DNA from: an uncultured Clostridia bacterium
Lineage (GTDB): Bacteria; Bacillota; Clostridia; Lachnospirales; CAG-274
Reading direction: 5' to 3'
Assembly (NCBI GenBank): GCA_947630725.1
Contig: CANRIS010000021.1
Span: forward strand, 1 to 43,333
Length of the DNA stretch: 43,333 nt
Part shown: piece after piece, positions 8,332 to 16,755 of the stretch
How positions within the stretch are numbered: the first letter of the stretch is position 1
Layout of the letters: every line of letters begins with the position of its first letter
Program-made: the position numbers and the translations under genes
Notes under the pieces: generated by a model
Databases searched by the model: none
What the model was told of the DNA's origin: nothing
Seen by the model: only the letters and a program-made list of their open reading frames with translations

Positions 8332-9339
8332 TCACCTCTTTTCTATCATAACAAGATGACATATGCCCATTATGCTTTCGCCCTGTTGTACGCTGACAGG
8401 GCTCATAAGGGCTCCCGTAGGTATCAGCAGCACCTTTTTGTATTCTCCCTCTATAAGCTTTTTGTATATGGCTGAAAATACGAGAGCCGAACACGCGCAG
8501 CCGCTGCCGCCCGAATGGGTATCCTGCTTGTCCCTGTCATATATCAGTATACCGCAGTCCCTGTGTATTTCTTCTATGTGGCAGCCCTTTTCCGACAGAA
8601 GCTTTAAGAGGATCTCTCTGCCCACATATCCCAGATCCCCCGTAAAAATTCTGTCATAGTCTTGCGGGCCCGAAGAAAAGTCTCTGAAATGGTTTAAAAT
8701 TATATCTGCTGCAGCAGGAGCCATAGCCGCCCCCATATTGTTTGCGTCCGTTATGCCTGCGTCAACTATTCTGCCCGTGGTTATTCCCGTTATGCGGGGA
8801 TAATTTCCCTCGCCGCACAGAACAGCCGCTCCCGATCCGGTCACCGTCCATGTGGAGGTCTGTGGCCTTTGGTTTCCAAGCTCCAAGGGAAACCTGAACT
8901 GTTTTTCGGCTGCGCAGAAATGACTGGAGGCTTCGCAGAGAACATTCTTTCCCCAGCCTCCGTCTATAAGCGCAGCTCCGAGGGAAAGTCCCTCTCCGAA
9001 AGTGGAGCAGGCTCCGTAAAGGCCGAAAAACGAATTGTCTAGCTTTGCCGCCGCATAGCACGAGGCTGTGGTCTGGTTCTGTAGATCTCCTGCCAGAATA
9101 TAGTCAATGTCTCCGAAAGTAAGCGCGCCTTTTCTCACAGCCTCCTCCATGGCTCTGCCTGCAAATTTTGCCTCGGCCTTTTCCCACGAGTCCTCGCCGT
9201 AAAGATTGTCGTTTACGCTTATGTCAAAGCAGTCCTTAAGGGGCCCTTCGCTTTCCTTTGTTCCTGCTACCGAAGAAACGCTCTTTATACATACGGATTT
9301 TTCAAACCTTACCGATCGCATTCCTGTCTTTTTTGCCAT
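8332..9339 (-). CDS. spoVAD: stage V sporulation protein AD
   Basis: 335 aa, the soluble thiolase-fold SpoVA subunit that binds dipicolinic acid. Motifs GDLQNQTTASCYAAAK, YGACSTFGEGL and GDLGYVGREI match the family across its full length. It acts at the outer face of the spore inner membrane together with SpoVAC and SpoVAE. The start ATG 9339 follows AAAGGAGATAATT. It sits between spoVAC and spoVAE, the standard order. Confidence 0.95.
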   Translation of the reverse strand: MAKKTGMRSVRFEKSVCIKSVSSVAGTKESEGPLKDCFDISVNDNLYGEDSWEKAEAKFAGRAMEEAVRKGALTFGDIDYILAGDLQNQTTASCYAAAKLDNSFFGLYGACSTFGEGLSLGAALIDGGWGKNVLCEASSHFCAAEKQFRFPLELGNQRPQTSTWTVTGSGAAVLCGEGNYPRITGITTGRIVDAGITDANNMGAAMAPAAADIILNHFRDFSSGPQDYDRIFTGDLGYVGREILLKLLSEKGCHIEEIHRDCGILIYDRDKQDTHSGGSGCACSALVFSAIYKKLIEGEYKKVLLIPTGALMSPVSVQQGESIMGICHLVMIEKR

Positions 9340-9350
9340 AATTATCTCCT

Positions 9351-9800
9351 TTATCCAACAAAATAATATATTATTCCCACAACTATCGAGGCAAGTGTGC
9401 CATAAAGTATGACGGGTCCTGCCACGGTAAATATCTTTGCTCCCAGTCCGAGTACAAAGCCCTCTTTTTTATATTCTATGGCGGGAGCGGTGACGGAATT
9501 TGAAAATCCCGTTATGGGTACAACGGAGCCTGCGCCGCAGAATTTTCCGATCTTGCTGTACCAGCCAAGCCCCGTAAGCAGGGACGCAAGCCCTATCAGT
9601 ATGACCGAAACAAGCATATTTCTGCTGTCGGCAACAAGTCCGTAGGTCGAAAATATATTCATAAGAAACTGACCTATACAGCAGATAAGCCCTCCGCTGA
9701 AAAAGGCTTTCAGACAGTTTTTAAAAATGGGACTGTCGGGAGAGGCCTCTTTGACAAGCTTCTGATATTCCTTGTTGTTTTTGTTTTCTTTGTTGTTCAC
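9351..9800 (-). CDS. spoVAC: stage V sporulation protein AC
   Basis: 149 aa, a membrane SpoVA subunit thought to form the mechanosensitive pore for dipicolinic acid. It carries GGLICCIGQFLMN and GLGWYSKIGKFCGAGSVVPITGFSNSV, the family core. The start is GTG 9800, directly behind GGAGGAGATAAT. A longer open frame reaching 9995 would overlap half of spoVAB and is not credible. Confidence 0.93.
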   Translation of the reverse strand: MNNKENKNNKEYQKLVKEASPDSPIFKNCLKAFFSGGLICCIGQFLMNIFSTYGLVADSRNMLVSVILIGLASLLTGLGWYSKIGKFCGAGSVVPITGFSNSVTAPAIEYKKEGFVLGLGAKIFTVAGPVILYGTLASIVVGIIYYFVG

Positions 9801-9811
9801 ATTATCTCCTC

Positions 9812-10243
9812 CTACATATAATAAAAACCCGGCACAAAATAATAGAGCAGAGAGCCTGTCAGCTTTCCGAAGGCTATTGCGCACACAAACCATCTCATAC
9901 CCTGAACGAGCCTCATTCTCCTTGAAAGTATGGGTATAATATCCAGCACCTCGGTTATGGATACCGCTACGGCTCCGTAAAATATCCCTATGCAAAGGCT
10001 GAGAAACATAACGGCAAGACTTCCTATAGGCAGATATATGTCAAAGTATATCTCCGAGCTGCCGAGTATGCCGCCCAGAATAATGGCCTCCTCATACAGA
10101 TTTATATATTTTTTTGTACCCGTATACTGCGCCAGTCTCGGCACTACGCCTATTATCGCAATAAAAGCCACGACCGCACCTGCGACAAACAGCCCCGACC
10201 CCCAGCCTATTATTATCAGCGCAAGCCATTTCAGAGCTGTCAT
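9812..10243 (-). CDS. spoVAB: stage V sporulation protein AB
   Basis: 143 aa, a hydrophobic protein with about four or five membrane segments. The N-terminal GWGSGLFVAGAVVAFI and GILGSSEIYFDI regions match SpoVAB. Its precise role in the SpoVA channel is not established. Its ATG abuts the spoVAA stop codon (no gap), implying coupled translation. Confidence 0.9.
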   Translation of the reverse strand: MTALKWLALIIIGWGSGLFVAGAVVAFIAIIGVVPRLAQYTGTKKYINLYEEAIILGGILGSSEIYFDIYLPIGSLAVMFLSLCIGIFYGAVAVSITEVLDIIPILSRRMRLVQGMRWFVCAIAFGKLTGSLLYYFVPGFYYM

Positions 10244-10855
10244 TTACTCACCGTCCTTTTTGTTCAGCGTATCAATGAGGCTGTCGGTAACCTCCGATTC
10301 GTATACGGACATCTCTACCTCTATGGGTGTGGGGTCGTTAGTTATTTTCTTTCCCGAAAAATGATTGAAAAAGACTATTATTCCGAATGCAAGCCCTATG
10401 GAATAGGGCAGATCTATTATCATGGGATTTTCTATTTTTTCGTTGAAAAAAATATAATAATAGTTTTCAAAGACGGTCGAGATCTGAGCGTCCGAGTGAA
10501 AGCTCATTATGGCGGTCGCCGAGCCTGCCAGGAGAACTATGGAAACAAAAAACACCTTAAGCCACAGAAGAGCCTTGTTCTGACTTTTTTTCCGAGGGGA
10601 ATATTCCACCACCGTGTCGCATTCGCCCAGATTGTTTACGGTGTTTCCCGGCAGGGCTGCGTTTATTTTTTCGACAATATCGATGACCGAAACAAGGAGG
10701 TTTTTCTTCTCGCTTCCCTCAATTTTCATTAAGTGGAGGTTTTCTACCTGTGTTTTTATGTTTTTTTCGGCAAGCACCTGTGCAACGTCCTTAAGCCTCA
10801 GTATGCCCTCACCCGTTATATTCACCTTTTTTTCGGGTTTTATATATATATCCAT
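10244..10855 (-). CDS. spoVAA: stage V sporulation protein AA
   Basis: 203 aa. The soluble N-terminal half, beginning MDIYIKPEKKVNI, is followed by two hydrophobic segments (LLWLKVFFVSIVLLAGSATAIMSF and the IGLAFGIIVFF region). First gene of the spoVA operon, preceded by AGGTGATC. In Bacillus the operon is read by sigma-G in the forespore. I could not find a convincing sigma-G -35/-10 pair in the AT-rich upstream stretch. In Bacillus spoVAA directly follows the spoIIA operon; here lexA and mcrBC lie between and spoVA runs the other way. Confidence 0.92.
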   Translation of the reverse strand: MDIYIKPEKKVNITGEGILRLKDVAQVLAEKNIKTQVENLHLMKIEGSEKKNLLVSVIDIVEKINAALPGNTVNNLGECDTVVEYSPRKKSQNKALLWLKVFFVSIVLLAGSATAIMSFHSDAQISTVFENYYYIFFNEKIENPMIIDLPYSIGLAFGIIVFFNHFSGKKITNDPTPIEVEMSVYESEVTDSLIDTLNKKDGE

Positions 10856-11435
10856 ACGATCACCTTTTGTTTTGGGGTATTTTTTATATTTCTATTTTTC
10901 TATAATTTCGTATTTTTATACCAAGCTTTGAAAAATTCCGAAAAGCCCACAAACAAGACCAGTCCGTCAGCTGTAATAACAATCATCCACAAAAAAATAC
11001 CGCCCGAATTGTCCTCTTGTGAAAGTCTGTCATTAGAGAGCAGTCATTACATGGGGCTTATTCATCTATAAATAATGTTATTTTAACCTCGTATGTTATA
11101 CTGCCGATTTTGTATGTCGAAATGCACTTATACGTTTGATTTTCCTTATCCAATCTTATCTTGCTTTTTCCAAAAAATCCCAAAAAAATTTAATAGCAAG
11201 CATAGTCAACGAGTACATATTGACCTATTATTTTGGGAAATTTACGACCCCTTTTTGAAAATCCTGCTGTAATTAATACAGATAAAATTAAATTCTGTCA
11301 GAGTTTTTACAAAAAATTTGTTTTCATTTATAAATACCTTTATGGAACGGTTAATTTCAAAAGCTTTAAATTAAAAAATAAACCTTGCCAATAGTCATGT
11401 AACTATTAACAAGGTTTACGAAATTATAATTTTTA
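10856..11435. other. AT-rich spacer between spoVAA and mcrC
   Basis: About 580 bp with no supportable gene. The left part must hold the spoVA promoter, which I cannot place. The right part holds the mcrBC terminator. It is visibly more AT-rich than the spoVA genes and probably marks one edge of an acquired segment. I found no tRNA, insertion sequence or clear flanking repeat. Confidence 0.5.
11380..11417 (-). terminator. terminator of mcrBC
   Basis: Two-part stem: AAACCTTG (11380-11387)/CAAGGTTT (11410-11417) with inner AATAGT/ACTATT pairing. The minus strand continues into ATTTTTTAATTT, 19 bp past the mcrC stop. Confidence 0.85.
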
Positions 11436-12470
11436 TTAATTACTTAACAATGGATGTATAATATAATTTAATTGTTTTTTTATTTCATCAAATTCGCAGT
11501 TCAAATTTAAAGTTTTAACAAAAATATCATTGCCGCTCATGCTGTATTTTATATCTATATCTTCATAATTCCGTGCATAAAGAATCATACCGGATACCCT
11601 ATGTGGCTTGGCGGACATTTCTTTTTCTTTATTTTTCACATAAGTAAAAATCTGGTATAAATTAGCTGAATGTATTGTGTTTTTTTCATATTGTATCTGC
11701 GTGGTACGGGAATAATATTTTGCGTCAATAATTAAGACATTTTCTTTTTTTCGGTCTGTGAGCATAATATCACTTTGCATAACAGGCAGCATATCATAAT
11801 TTTCATCGTCCAACTGCCATTTTATTTGAGAGGCATTTGCACTTATTTGAGGAAATTCTTTTCTATAATACTCAAGAATGAATTTTTCATATAAGCGACA
11901 CATTCTCTTTTCATCCAAAAAATCCATTAGCCATGTTTTGCCGTTTTTTGTTGTTTGCAATAATCCTTTTACGATTAAATAGCAAATTGAAATTAAAAGC
12001 ATATAATTACGGTTGTTTCGGTTGTATGTTATTTTCCAATTGATTGAATGTAAATCCATTATTTCTACATCAGAAAAGTATATCATAAGTTTTCGCAATG
12101 CTTTCTTTCGTGTTCGAGCTATATCCGATTTTATTAACAGTTCTGCAGTAGATTTTATAATGCGATTTATATAGGAATTTATCGTGAAATCATCATATGT
12201 GCACACAATTTGCTGCTTCATCAGGCTCATTGTTTTTATGGATGATGAAATATTTAATTTTCCCTTGGGTACAGTAATAGATTCTGTTTTATCTATGTAT
12301 TCTTTATGCAGCCCCTTTTTTAACTGCAGGAATAAGCCTTTTATCAAAATAGCAGCGCATAAATCAGACACATTTTCAAATTCTTCTGTAGAAATATCCT
12401 TATATCCATTTTCCTGCAGCACAGAAAACGCATATGATAACATATAATAAATATTTTTTACAGGGATCAT
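11436..12470 (-). CDS. mcrC: McrC nuclease subunit of a McrBC restriction system
   Basis: 344 aa. McrC is the PD-(D/E)xK endonuclease subunit that joins McrB rings and cuts DNA carrying modified cytosine. Seen: N-terminal MIPVKNIYYMLSYAF, the start typical of this McrC family; a helical middle; then SDIMLTDRKKENVLIIDAKYY, in which the first Asp and the D-A-K form the nuclease motif, near residues 235-255. It starts 5 bp after the mcrB stop, inside one operon. Base composition is AT-rich compared with the sporulation genes on either side, which suggests acquisition. Confidence 0.92.
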   Translation of the reverse strand: MIPVKNIYYMLSYAFSVLQENGYKDISTEEFENVSDLCAAILIKGLFLQLKKGLHKEYIDKTESITVPKGKLNISSSIKTMSLMKQQIVCTYDDFTINSYINRIIKSTAELLIKSDIARTRKKALRKLMIYFSDVEIMDLHSINWKITYNRNNRNYMLLISICYLIVKGLLQTTKNGKTWLMDFLDEKRMCRLYEKFILEYYRKEFPQISANASQIKWQLDDENYDMLPVMQSDIMLTDRKKENVLIIDAKYYSRTTQIQYEKNTIHSANLYQIFTYVKNKEKEMSAKPHRVSGMILYARNYEDIDIKYSMSGNDIFVKTLNLNCEFDEIKKQLNYIIHPLLSN

Positions 12471-12475
12471 TTTAT

Positions 12476-14983
12476 TTAGCTCCTCAACCGATCACTCCAT
12501 TCTCTGACTTTATTTGGCTCGTCAAACCAATATTCATTCAAAAGAGGAAGTAATTCAAATTCAACGACTGACGTAAGCCATTCGTCGGTAATGGGCTTGT
12601 CGATACAAAAATAGCTGTGACCTATTCTGAACCCATTTCCTAAAGTTTCATCCTCGGCAATATTTCGATTTAACTCTTCTACGCAATTTATCAGGCTGTT
12701 GAATTTTTTATTATCCTTTTCCCATTTGTATTTTTCAAAACCGTCAGTGGAAAAGGCCGGTTCAAATTCAAAAAAGGCGAATCTTCTGCGCAAAGCATAA
12801 TCGAGCATGGCTAAACTTCTGTCAGCAGTATTCATCATCCCTATAATATACAGGTTTTCAGGTACTGCAAATCTTTCATTGGAATATAACAACCCCAATT
12901 CGGCACCTCTTTTGTCAGCCTCAATAAGCATAAACAGTTCACCGAAAATTTTACTTAAATTACCCCTGTTGATCTCGTCAATTATAAAGAAATACTTGTT
13001 TTCATCATCTTCTTCTGCTTTTTTACAAAACTCATAAAATACCCCTTTATGTAATTCAAAACCACCGCTGCCTGTCGGCCTGTAACCCATAACAAAATCT
13101 TCGTAAGAATAGCTTTGATGAAATTGTATCATTTTTACTCTTTCAGTATCTCGTACACCCATCATTGAGTATGCCAATCGTTTGGCCGCATATGTTTTGC
13201 CGACACCGGGAGCCCCCTGTAAAATAATGTTTTTCTTGTACTCCAAAGTTTTTACAAGTGTTGAATATTTATCAGGAGACATATATACTTCTTTTAAAAA
13301 GTCATTTGCCGAATATTCGTCATAAACGATCTCTTTTTCTTCTGGATTTTCTATTGTTTCGTCATTAAAAAGAGCATTTAACTTTTCAATATAATCAGTA
13401 TATTTTGTTATATCGGTCAATGTTTTCATTGCTGCTTTGCCGGGGTGCTGCCATTCACCTTTATTTGTCCAATCGACCTTCCGAATGTTATTATATTTAT
13501 CCTCTGCCTGATCATCAAATTTATAATCAGATGTTACAACACCTCGCCCTATAATTGTATGTATACCCCTTTTGGCGAAAACTATATCGCCGACTTTCAT
13601 CTCTTTGGCAAACTGCCATGTTGCAAGGGCGTCATTTTTATATGAGAGCGTGGGATCGTAGCATTCTTTCATTTTTTCCTTAATTTCCTCTTTTGAAGTG
13701 AAAACTTCAAGATCACCGATATCACCCCAGCCAATTCCCATGATACCATTGCTATAAAATTCTTCCCATTTTGAAGCGCCGTCACCCGGAGAGTATATCC
13801 AATAATGAACAGTATCTATTCCCCCGTCATCAAAGACTGGATCCCCTTTTCCTCTATTTCGCTTGACACCTTGCCGGAATATTTCCGAAGCCAATTCTTC
13901 TGTCATATCTACGGTTTTTCCTTCATCGGTAAGAGCCCAAACGCCACGAGTTTTGTTGTCAATATATCCCCCATAAACAAGATAATTTCTCGCAAAAGCA
14001 ACCTCGTTTTCAAATTTGTTTATATTGGTTTTGCCCCTTGTTTGAGAAATAACATCATCAGTCAATTTCTCATTTTCAATAATTTTTTCTCTCGCTTCTT
14101 TTGGCGCAGCCGTTCCACCCAAATCGCGAAGAGCGGTAATGAGGGGTTTAAACCATTTTAAAAATTCCGCATTTGAAATATTTTTATTATCGCTGTTTTT
14201 GTCTTCGCCCCAAAAAGCAGCCTTTGTTTCCGGCTGAGATGACAGATACCATGCAGAATAAGACAGATCGACAAATGAATTATACTGTTTAAATATTTCT
14301 TTGCATTTTTCTATAAGGGCTATGTAATCTTTCCCACTTGGAACTTCTGAAATCTCTTTCTTTTTCCCGTTTTTTATTTCGCAGAACAAATCATTATTAA
14401 GCAGAAACCGCCTATTGACAGAGTCCAAATTTATAAATGTATTTGGTCTTATCCAGTATAAGCCCATTGTAATATTCCATTTTATCCCTTTTTGTTTTTT
14501 GACAATGTCAAAATATTGAATAAATTTCTGTGTGTTTACATAATCCTGATTGTTTGCATAATGTATTGCACTTTCAAACAAATTCCATAAATTGTCTATG
14601 TCATATTTGCCTCGATCCCCTAAAAAGTAGTAAAATGTAGCTGACAGCATCATCACAACAGGGATTCCGTCAAAGTTCGTGGGTACAGGCGATGTTAAAC
14701 CGAATTCTTTCGAGTATGATTCTATAATTTTAATTCTGTTTGCGTCCTTCAGTCCTTTGTTAAAAGTCCCAAAAACAGTGAAGGGATCGATATCAACGAT
14801 ATTATTATCCTTTTCTAATTTTGGCAACTTCATTTGAATATTTTCAAAAACATTTTGAACCTTTTTTATCAAATTTTTTCTATCGTTTTTGTACTCTAAC
14901 AGCTTTGTTGCAAAATCTGTATAAAATGCAGCCCAAGTGTACCTGTCAACATTGATTTCAAATTGAGGTTTATTTTCAATCAT
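12476..14983 (-). CDS. mcrB: McrB-like AAA+ GTPase with modified-base recognition domains
   Basis: 835 aa from ATG 14983, set by CGGAGGAAAATC just upstream; an in-frame ATG at 15016 has no ribosome site. Layout: residues about 1-270, a region I cannot assign; about 280-365, a winged-helix region like Mrr_N (WFKPLITALRDLGG onward); about 385-540, an EVE/PUA-like region (YWIYSPGDGASKWEEF, IGWGDIGDL, VGDIVFAKRG), expected to read modified bases; about 575-810, the McrB motor with Walker A GAPGVGKT, Walker B FFIIDEINRG and the McrB signature MNTADRSLAMLDYALRRRF. McrB is a GTP-driven translocase that activates McrC. The gene lies 141 bp downstream of lexA on the same strand. Confidence 0.92.
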   Translation of the reverse strand: MIENKPQFEINVDRYTWAAFYTDFATKLLEYKNDRKNLIKKVQNVFENIQMKLPKLEKDNNIVDIDPFTVFGTFNKGLKDANRIKIIESYSKEFGLTSPVPTNFDGIPVVMMLSATFYYFLGDRGKYDIDNLWNLFESAIHYANNQDYVNTQKFIQYFDIVKKQKGIKWNITMGLYWIRPNTFINLDSVNRRFLLNNDLFCEIKNGKKKEISEVPSGKDYIALIEKCKEIFKQYNSFVDLSYSAWYLSSQPETKAAFWGEDKNSDNKNISNAEFLKWFKPLITALRDLGGTAAPKEAREKIIENEKLTDDVISQTRGKTNINKFENEVAFARNYLVYGGYIDNKTRGVWALTDEGKTVDMTEELASEIFRQGVKRNRGKGDPVFDDGGIDTVHYWIYSPGDGASKWEEFYSNGIMGIGWGDIGDLEVFTSKEEIKEKMKECYDPTLSYKNDALATWQFAKEMKVGDIVFAKRGIHTIIGRGVVTSDYKFDDQAEDKYNNIRKVDWTNKGEWQHPGKAAMKTLTDITKYTDYIEKLNALFNDETIENPEEKEIVYDEYSANDFLKEVYMSPDKYSTLVKTLEYKKNIILQGAPGVGKTYAAKRLAYSMMGVRDTERVKMIQFHQSYSYEDFVMGYRPTGSGGFELHKGVFYEFCKKAEEDDENKYFFIIDEINRGNLSKIFGELFMLIEADKRGAELGLLYSNERFAVPENLYIIGMMNTADRSLAMLDYALRRRFAFFEFEPAFSTDGFEKYKWEKDNKKFNSLINCVEELNRNIAEDETLGNGFRIGHSYFCIDKPITDEWLTSVVEFELLPLLNEYWFDEPNKVREWSDRLRS

Positions 14984-15124
14984 TTTGATTTTCCTCCGAT
15001 TTTTTAAATATTTCATGTGTCTTTTTGTCGGGACAGCGTCTATTGATAAGTGTAGCCATACAGAACGAAGTTATCCCTATACAATCAAGCAAATTAATAG
15101 CGTTTATACTGCCATTTCATCATA

Positions 15125-15730
15125 TTAAGAAAATTCTCTGAAAAGGCCTGTGACTTTTCCGAGGATCATAACATCGTTAAGAAATAAGGGGCGCAGGCTG
15201 TCGTTTTCGGATCGGAGGACAAGGGAATTTTTTTCCCGCAGAAATCTTCGGCAGACGGGCGCATTATCCACAACGGCAATAACTATATCGTTGTGATCCG
15301 CATAGCTTTGTTTTCGCACAAGGACGAGATCGTCCGAAATTATGCCTGCATCCTTCATGCTGTCGTCCTTTATTCTCAGCATAAAGCTGTCGTTGTCATG
15401 ACAGAATTGTGATGCCACAGGAAAATATCCCTCTATGTTTTTCTCGTCAAATATAGGTGTTCCGGGGGTTATGGCACCCAGAACGGGTACTTTTTTTGTG
15501 CCCTTTTTATAAAAACCGTTTTCTGTGATTTCCATACAGCGGTTTTTTGACTTCTTTCTTATTATATAGCCCTTTTTTTCGAGAGTGGCAAGATGCGAAT
15601 GAACCGTAGATGTGGATGCAAGACCGCAGGCGTCTCCTATTTCTCTTATTGTGGGAGGCATATTGTTTTCTTCAATATATTTTCTTACATAGTCATAGAC
15701 ACGTTGTTGTTTTTTTGACAGCTTTTCCAT
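15125..15730 (-). CDS. lexA: LexA-family SOS repressor with altered self-cleavage residues
   Basis: 201 aa, full length for LexA. Residues 1-70 form the winged-helix DNA-binding domain (KKQQRVYDYV, MPPTIREIGDACGLASTSTVHSHL). Residues 80-201 form the S24-like latent protease. Ser124 (DDSMKDAGI) matches the catalytic Ser119 of E. coli. A gapless alignment puts Arg161 (APVCRRF) where Lys156 should be, and the scissile Ala-Gly becomes Pro89-Gly90. The Ser-to-Arg spacing of 37 residues equals the Ser-Lys spacing in E. coli, so the alignment is firm. Self-cleavage may be weak or absent. The gene has its own promoter, and mcrBC follows on the same strand. Confidence 0.9.
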   Translation of the reverse strand: MEKLSKKQQRVYDYVRKYIEENNMPPTIREIGDACGLASTSTVHSHLATLEKKGYIIRKKSKNRCMEITENGFYKKGTKKVPVLGAITPGTPIFDEKNIEGYFPVASQFCHDNDSFMLRIKDDSMKDAGIISDDLVLVRKQSYADHNDIVIAVVDNAPVCRRFLREKNSLVLRSENDSLRPLFLNDVMILGKVTGLFREFS

Positions 15731-15766
15731 AAAAATACTTCTCTCTCCTTATATCGGCGGCTGTTA

Positions 15767-15795
15767 AAACGGTCGGTCATAAAACTGAACCGTTT
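15767..15795. repeat. inverted repeat in the lexA leader
   Basis: AAACGGT (15767-15773) and ACCGTTT (15789-15795) form a 7-bp inverted repeat in the lexA 5' untranslated region, next to GACATATTCTGTC (15798-15810) near the transcription start. Either could be an operator. Neither matches the Bacillus-type GAAC-N4-GTTC LexA box. Confidence 0.4.
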
Positions 15796-15813
15796 AGGAC
15801 ATATTCTGTCTAC

Positions 15814-15841
15814 ATTATAACAAATTGATAAAAAAAGTAAA
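15814..15841 (-). promoter_or_regulatory. lexA promoter
   Basis: Minus strand TTTACT (15836-15841), 16-bp spacer, TATAAT (15814-15819). Predicted start near 15807. Confidence 0.65.
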
Positions 15842-15907
15842 GCGTGAAAACAGATAGAAAATAAAATATTTTGAAGAAATGAGAAAAAATTTGTTTTTGG
15901 TTGAGTA

Positions 15908-15935
15908 TTGAAAAAAAATATGGATAAACTATAAT
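15908..15935 (+). promoter_or_regulatory. candidate promoter of the spoIIA operon
   Basis: TTGAAA (15908-15913), 16-bp spacer, TATAAT (15930-15935), ending 32 nt before the spoIIAA start. In studied spore formers this operon is driven by sigma-H and Spo0A~P; I could not identify a clear 0A box. Confidence 0.5.
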
Positions 15936-15967
15936 TATAATATAAGAAATTACCAAAGGAGGAAAAT

Positions 15968-16324
15968 ATGGATATTAAGCTGAGATACCATAAAAATATA
16001 CTCATAATAACCCCAAGGGGTGAAATGGATCATCACAACATAGAAAAATACAGAAACGAAACAGATAAAAGCTTTGAACGCAGAAATATAAAAAATATTA
16101 TATTCGATATGTCAGAAACCGATTTTATAGACAGCTCGGGCATAGGCTATATTCTGGGAAGATATAAGCAGACCCTTTTTGTCGGGGGAAAGACGGCTGT
16201 CGCAGGCTCAAACGACGCCGTAAAAAAAATAATGAGCTGTTCGGGTCTTGACAAAATAATAAAGATGTATCCCTCGGCAGAAGCCGCCATAGCAGGTATT
16301 GGAAGGGAGGCAGGCGCAATATGA
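15968..16324 (+). CDS. spoIIAA: anti-sigma-F factor antagonist SpoIIAA
   Basis: 118 aa, a single STAS domain. Its unphosphorylated form binds SpoIIAB and frees sigma-F in the forespore. The phosphorylated serine lies in DFIDSSGIGYILGRYK, Ser56 being the equivalent of Bacillus Ser58. GGAGG stands just before ATG 15968. The last codon overlaps the spoIIAB start (ATGA), so the two proteins are made by coupled translation. Confidence 0.95.
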   Translation: MDIKLRYHKNILIITPRGEMDHHNIEKYRNETDKSFERRNIKNIIFDMSETDFIDSSGIGYILGRYKQTLFVGGKTAVAGSNDAVKKIMSCSGLDKIIKMYPSAEAAIAGIGREAGAI

Positions 16325-16737
16325 AAAACAGAGCCTATATAAAGTTTTTGTCCCTTTCCGAGAACGAGGGCTTTGCGAGGCTTGTGGCAGCCGCTTTTGT
16401 AATGGCAAAAAACTCACATATGGATTTTTTGGACGACATAAAAACAGCCGTATCCGAGGCAGTCACAAATTCGATCGTTCACGGCTATGAAGGAGGAGAA
16501 GGCGAAATAGAAATGGAGCTTGTTTCGGACGATGAAAAAGTATACATAACCATAACCGACTACGGAGTGGGCATAGAGGACATAGATCTTGTGCGGACTC
16601 CTCTGTATTCTTCAAAGCCCTCTCAGAACAGGGCGGGCATAGGTTTTACGGTTATGGAAACCTTTATGGATTCTGTGGAGGTGGTGTCTGAAAAGGGCAG
16701 GTTCACAAAGGTAATTATGTCAAAAAAATTCCTTTAA
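16321..16737 (+). CDS. spoIIAB: anti-sigma-F factor and serine kinase SpoIIAB
   Basis: 138 aa, a GHKL-type ATPase that holds sigma-F and phosphorylates SpoIIAA. The N box is intact (AVSEAVTNSIVHGY), as are the G1 box (ITDYGVGIED) and the G2 region (NRAGIGFTVMETFMD). It overlaps spoIIAA by 4 nt and is followed 18 bp later by sigF. All expected residues are present, unlike the degenerate paralogue at 32993. Confidence 0.95.
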   Translation: MKNRAYIKFLSLSENEGFARLVAAAFVMAKNSHMDFLDDIKTAVSEAVTNSIVHGYEGGEGEIEMELVSDDEKVYITITDYGVGIEDIDLVRTPLYSSKPSQNRAGIGFTVMETFMDSVEVVSEKGRFTKVIMSKKFL

Positions 16738-16755
16738 ATCGGCGGTGGAATGTAT

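Noticed and set aside
10733..11071. 112-codon plus-strand open frame over the spoVAA start and spacer
   Set aside because: Very low complexity (Phe/Tyr/Ile rich, from AT-rich DNA), antisense to spoVAA, no ribosome site.
4300..15805. Shared 13-mer CCGTTTAGGACAT near the antiporter promoter and near lexA, as a LexA operator
   Set aside because: Dozens of 13-mer matches are expected by chance in a window this long, it is not palindromic, and it does not match the GAAC-N4-GTTC box.
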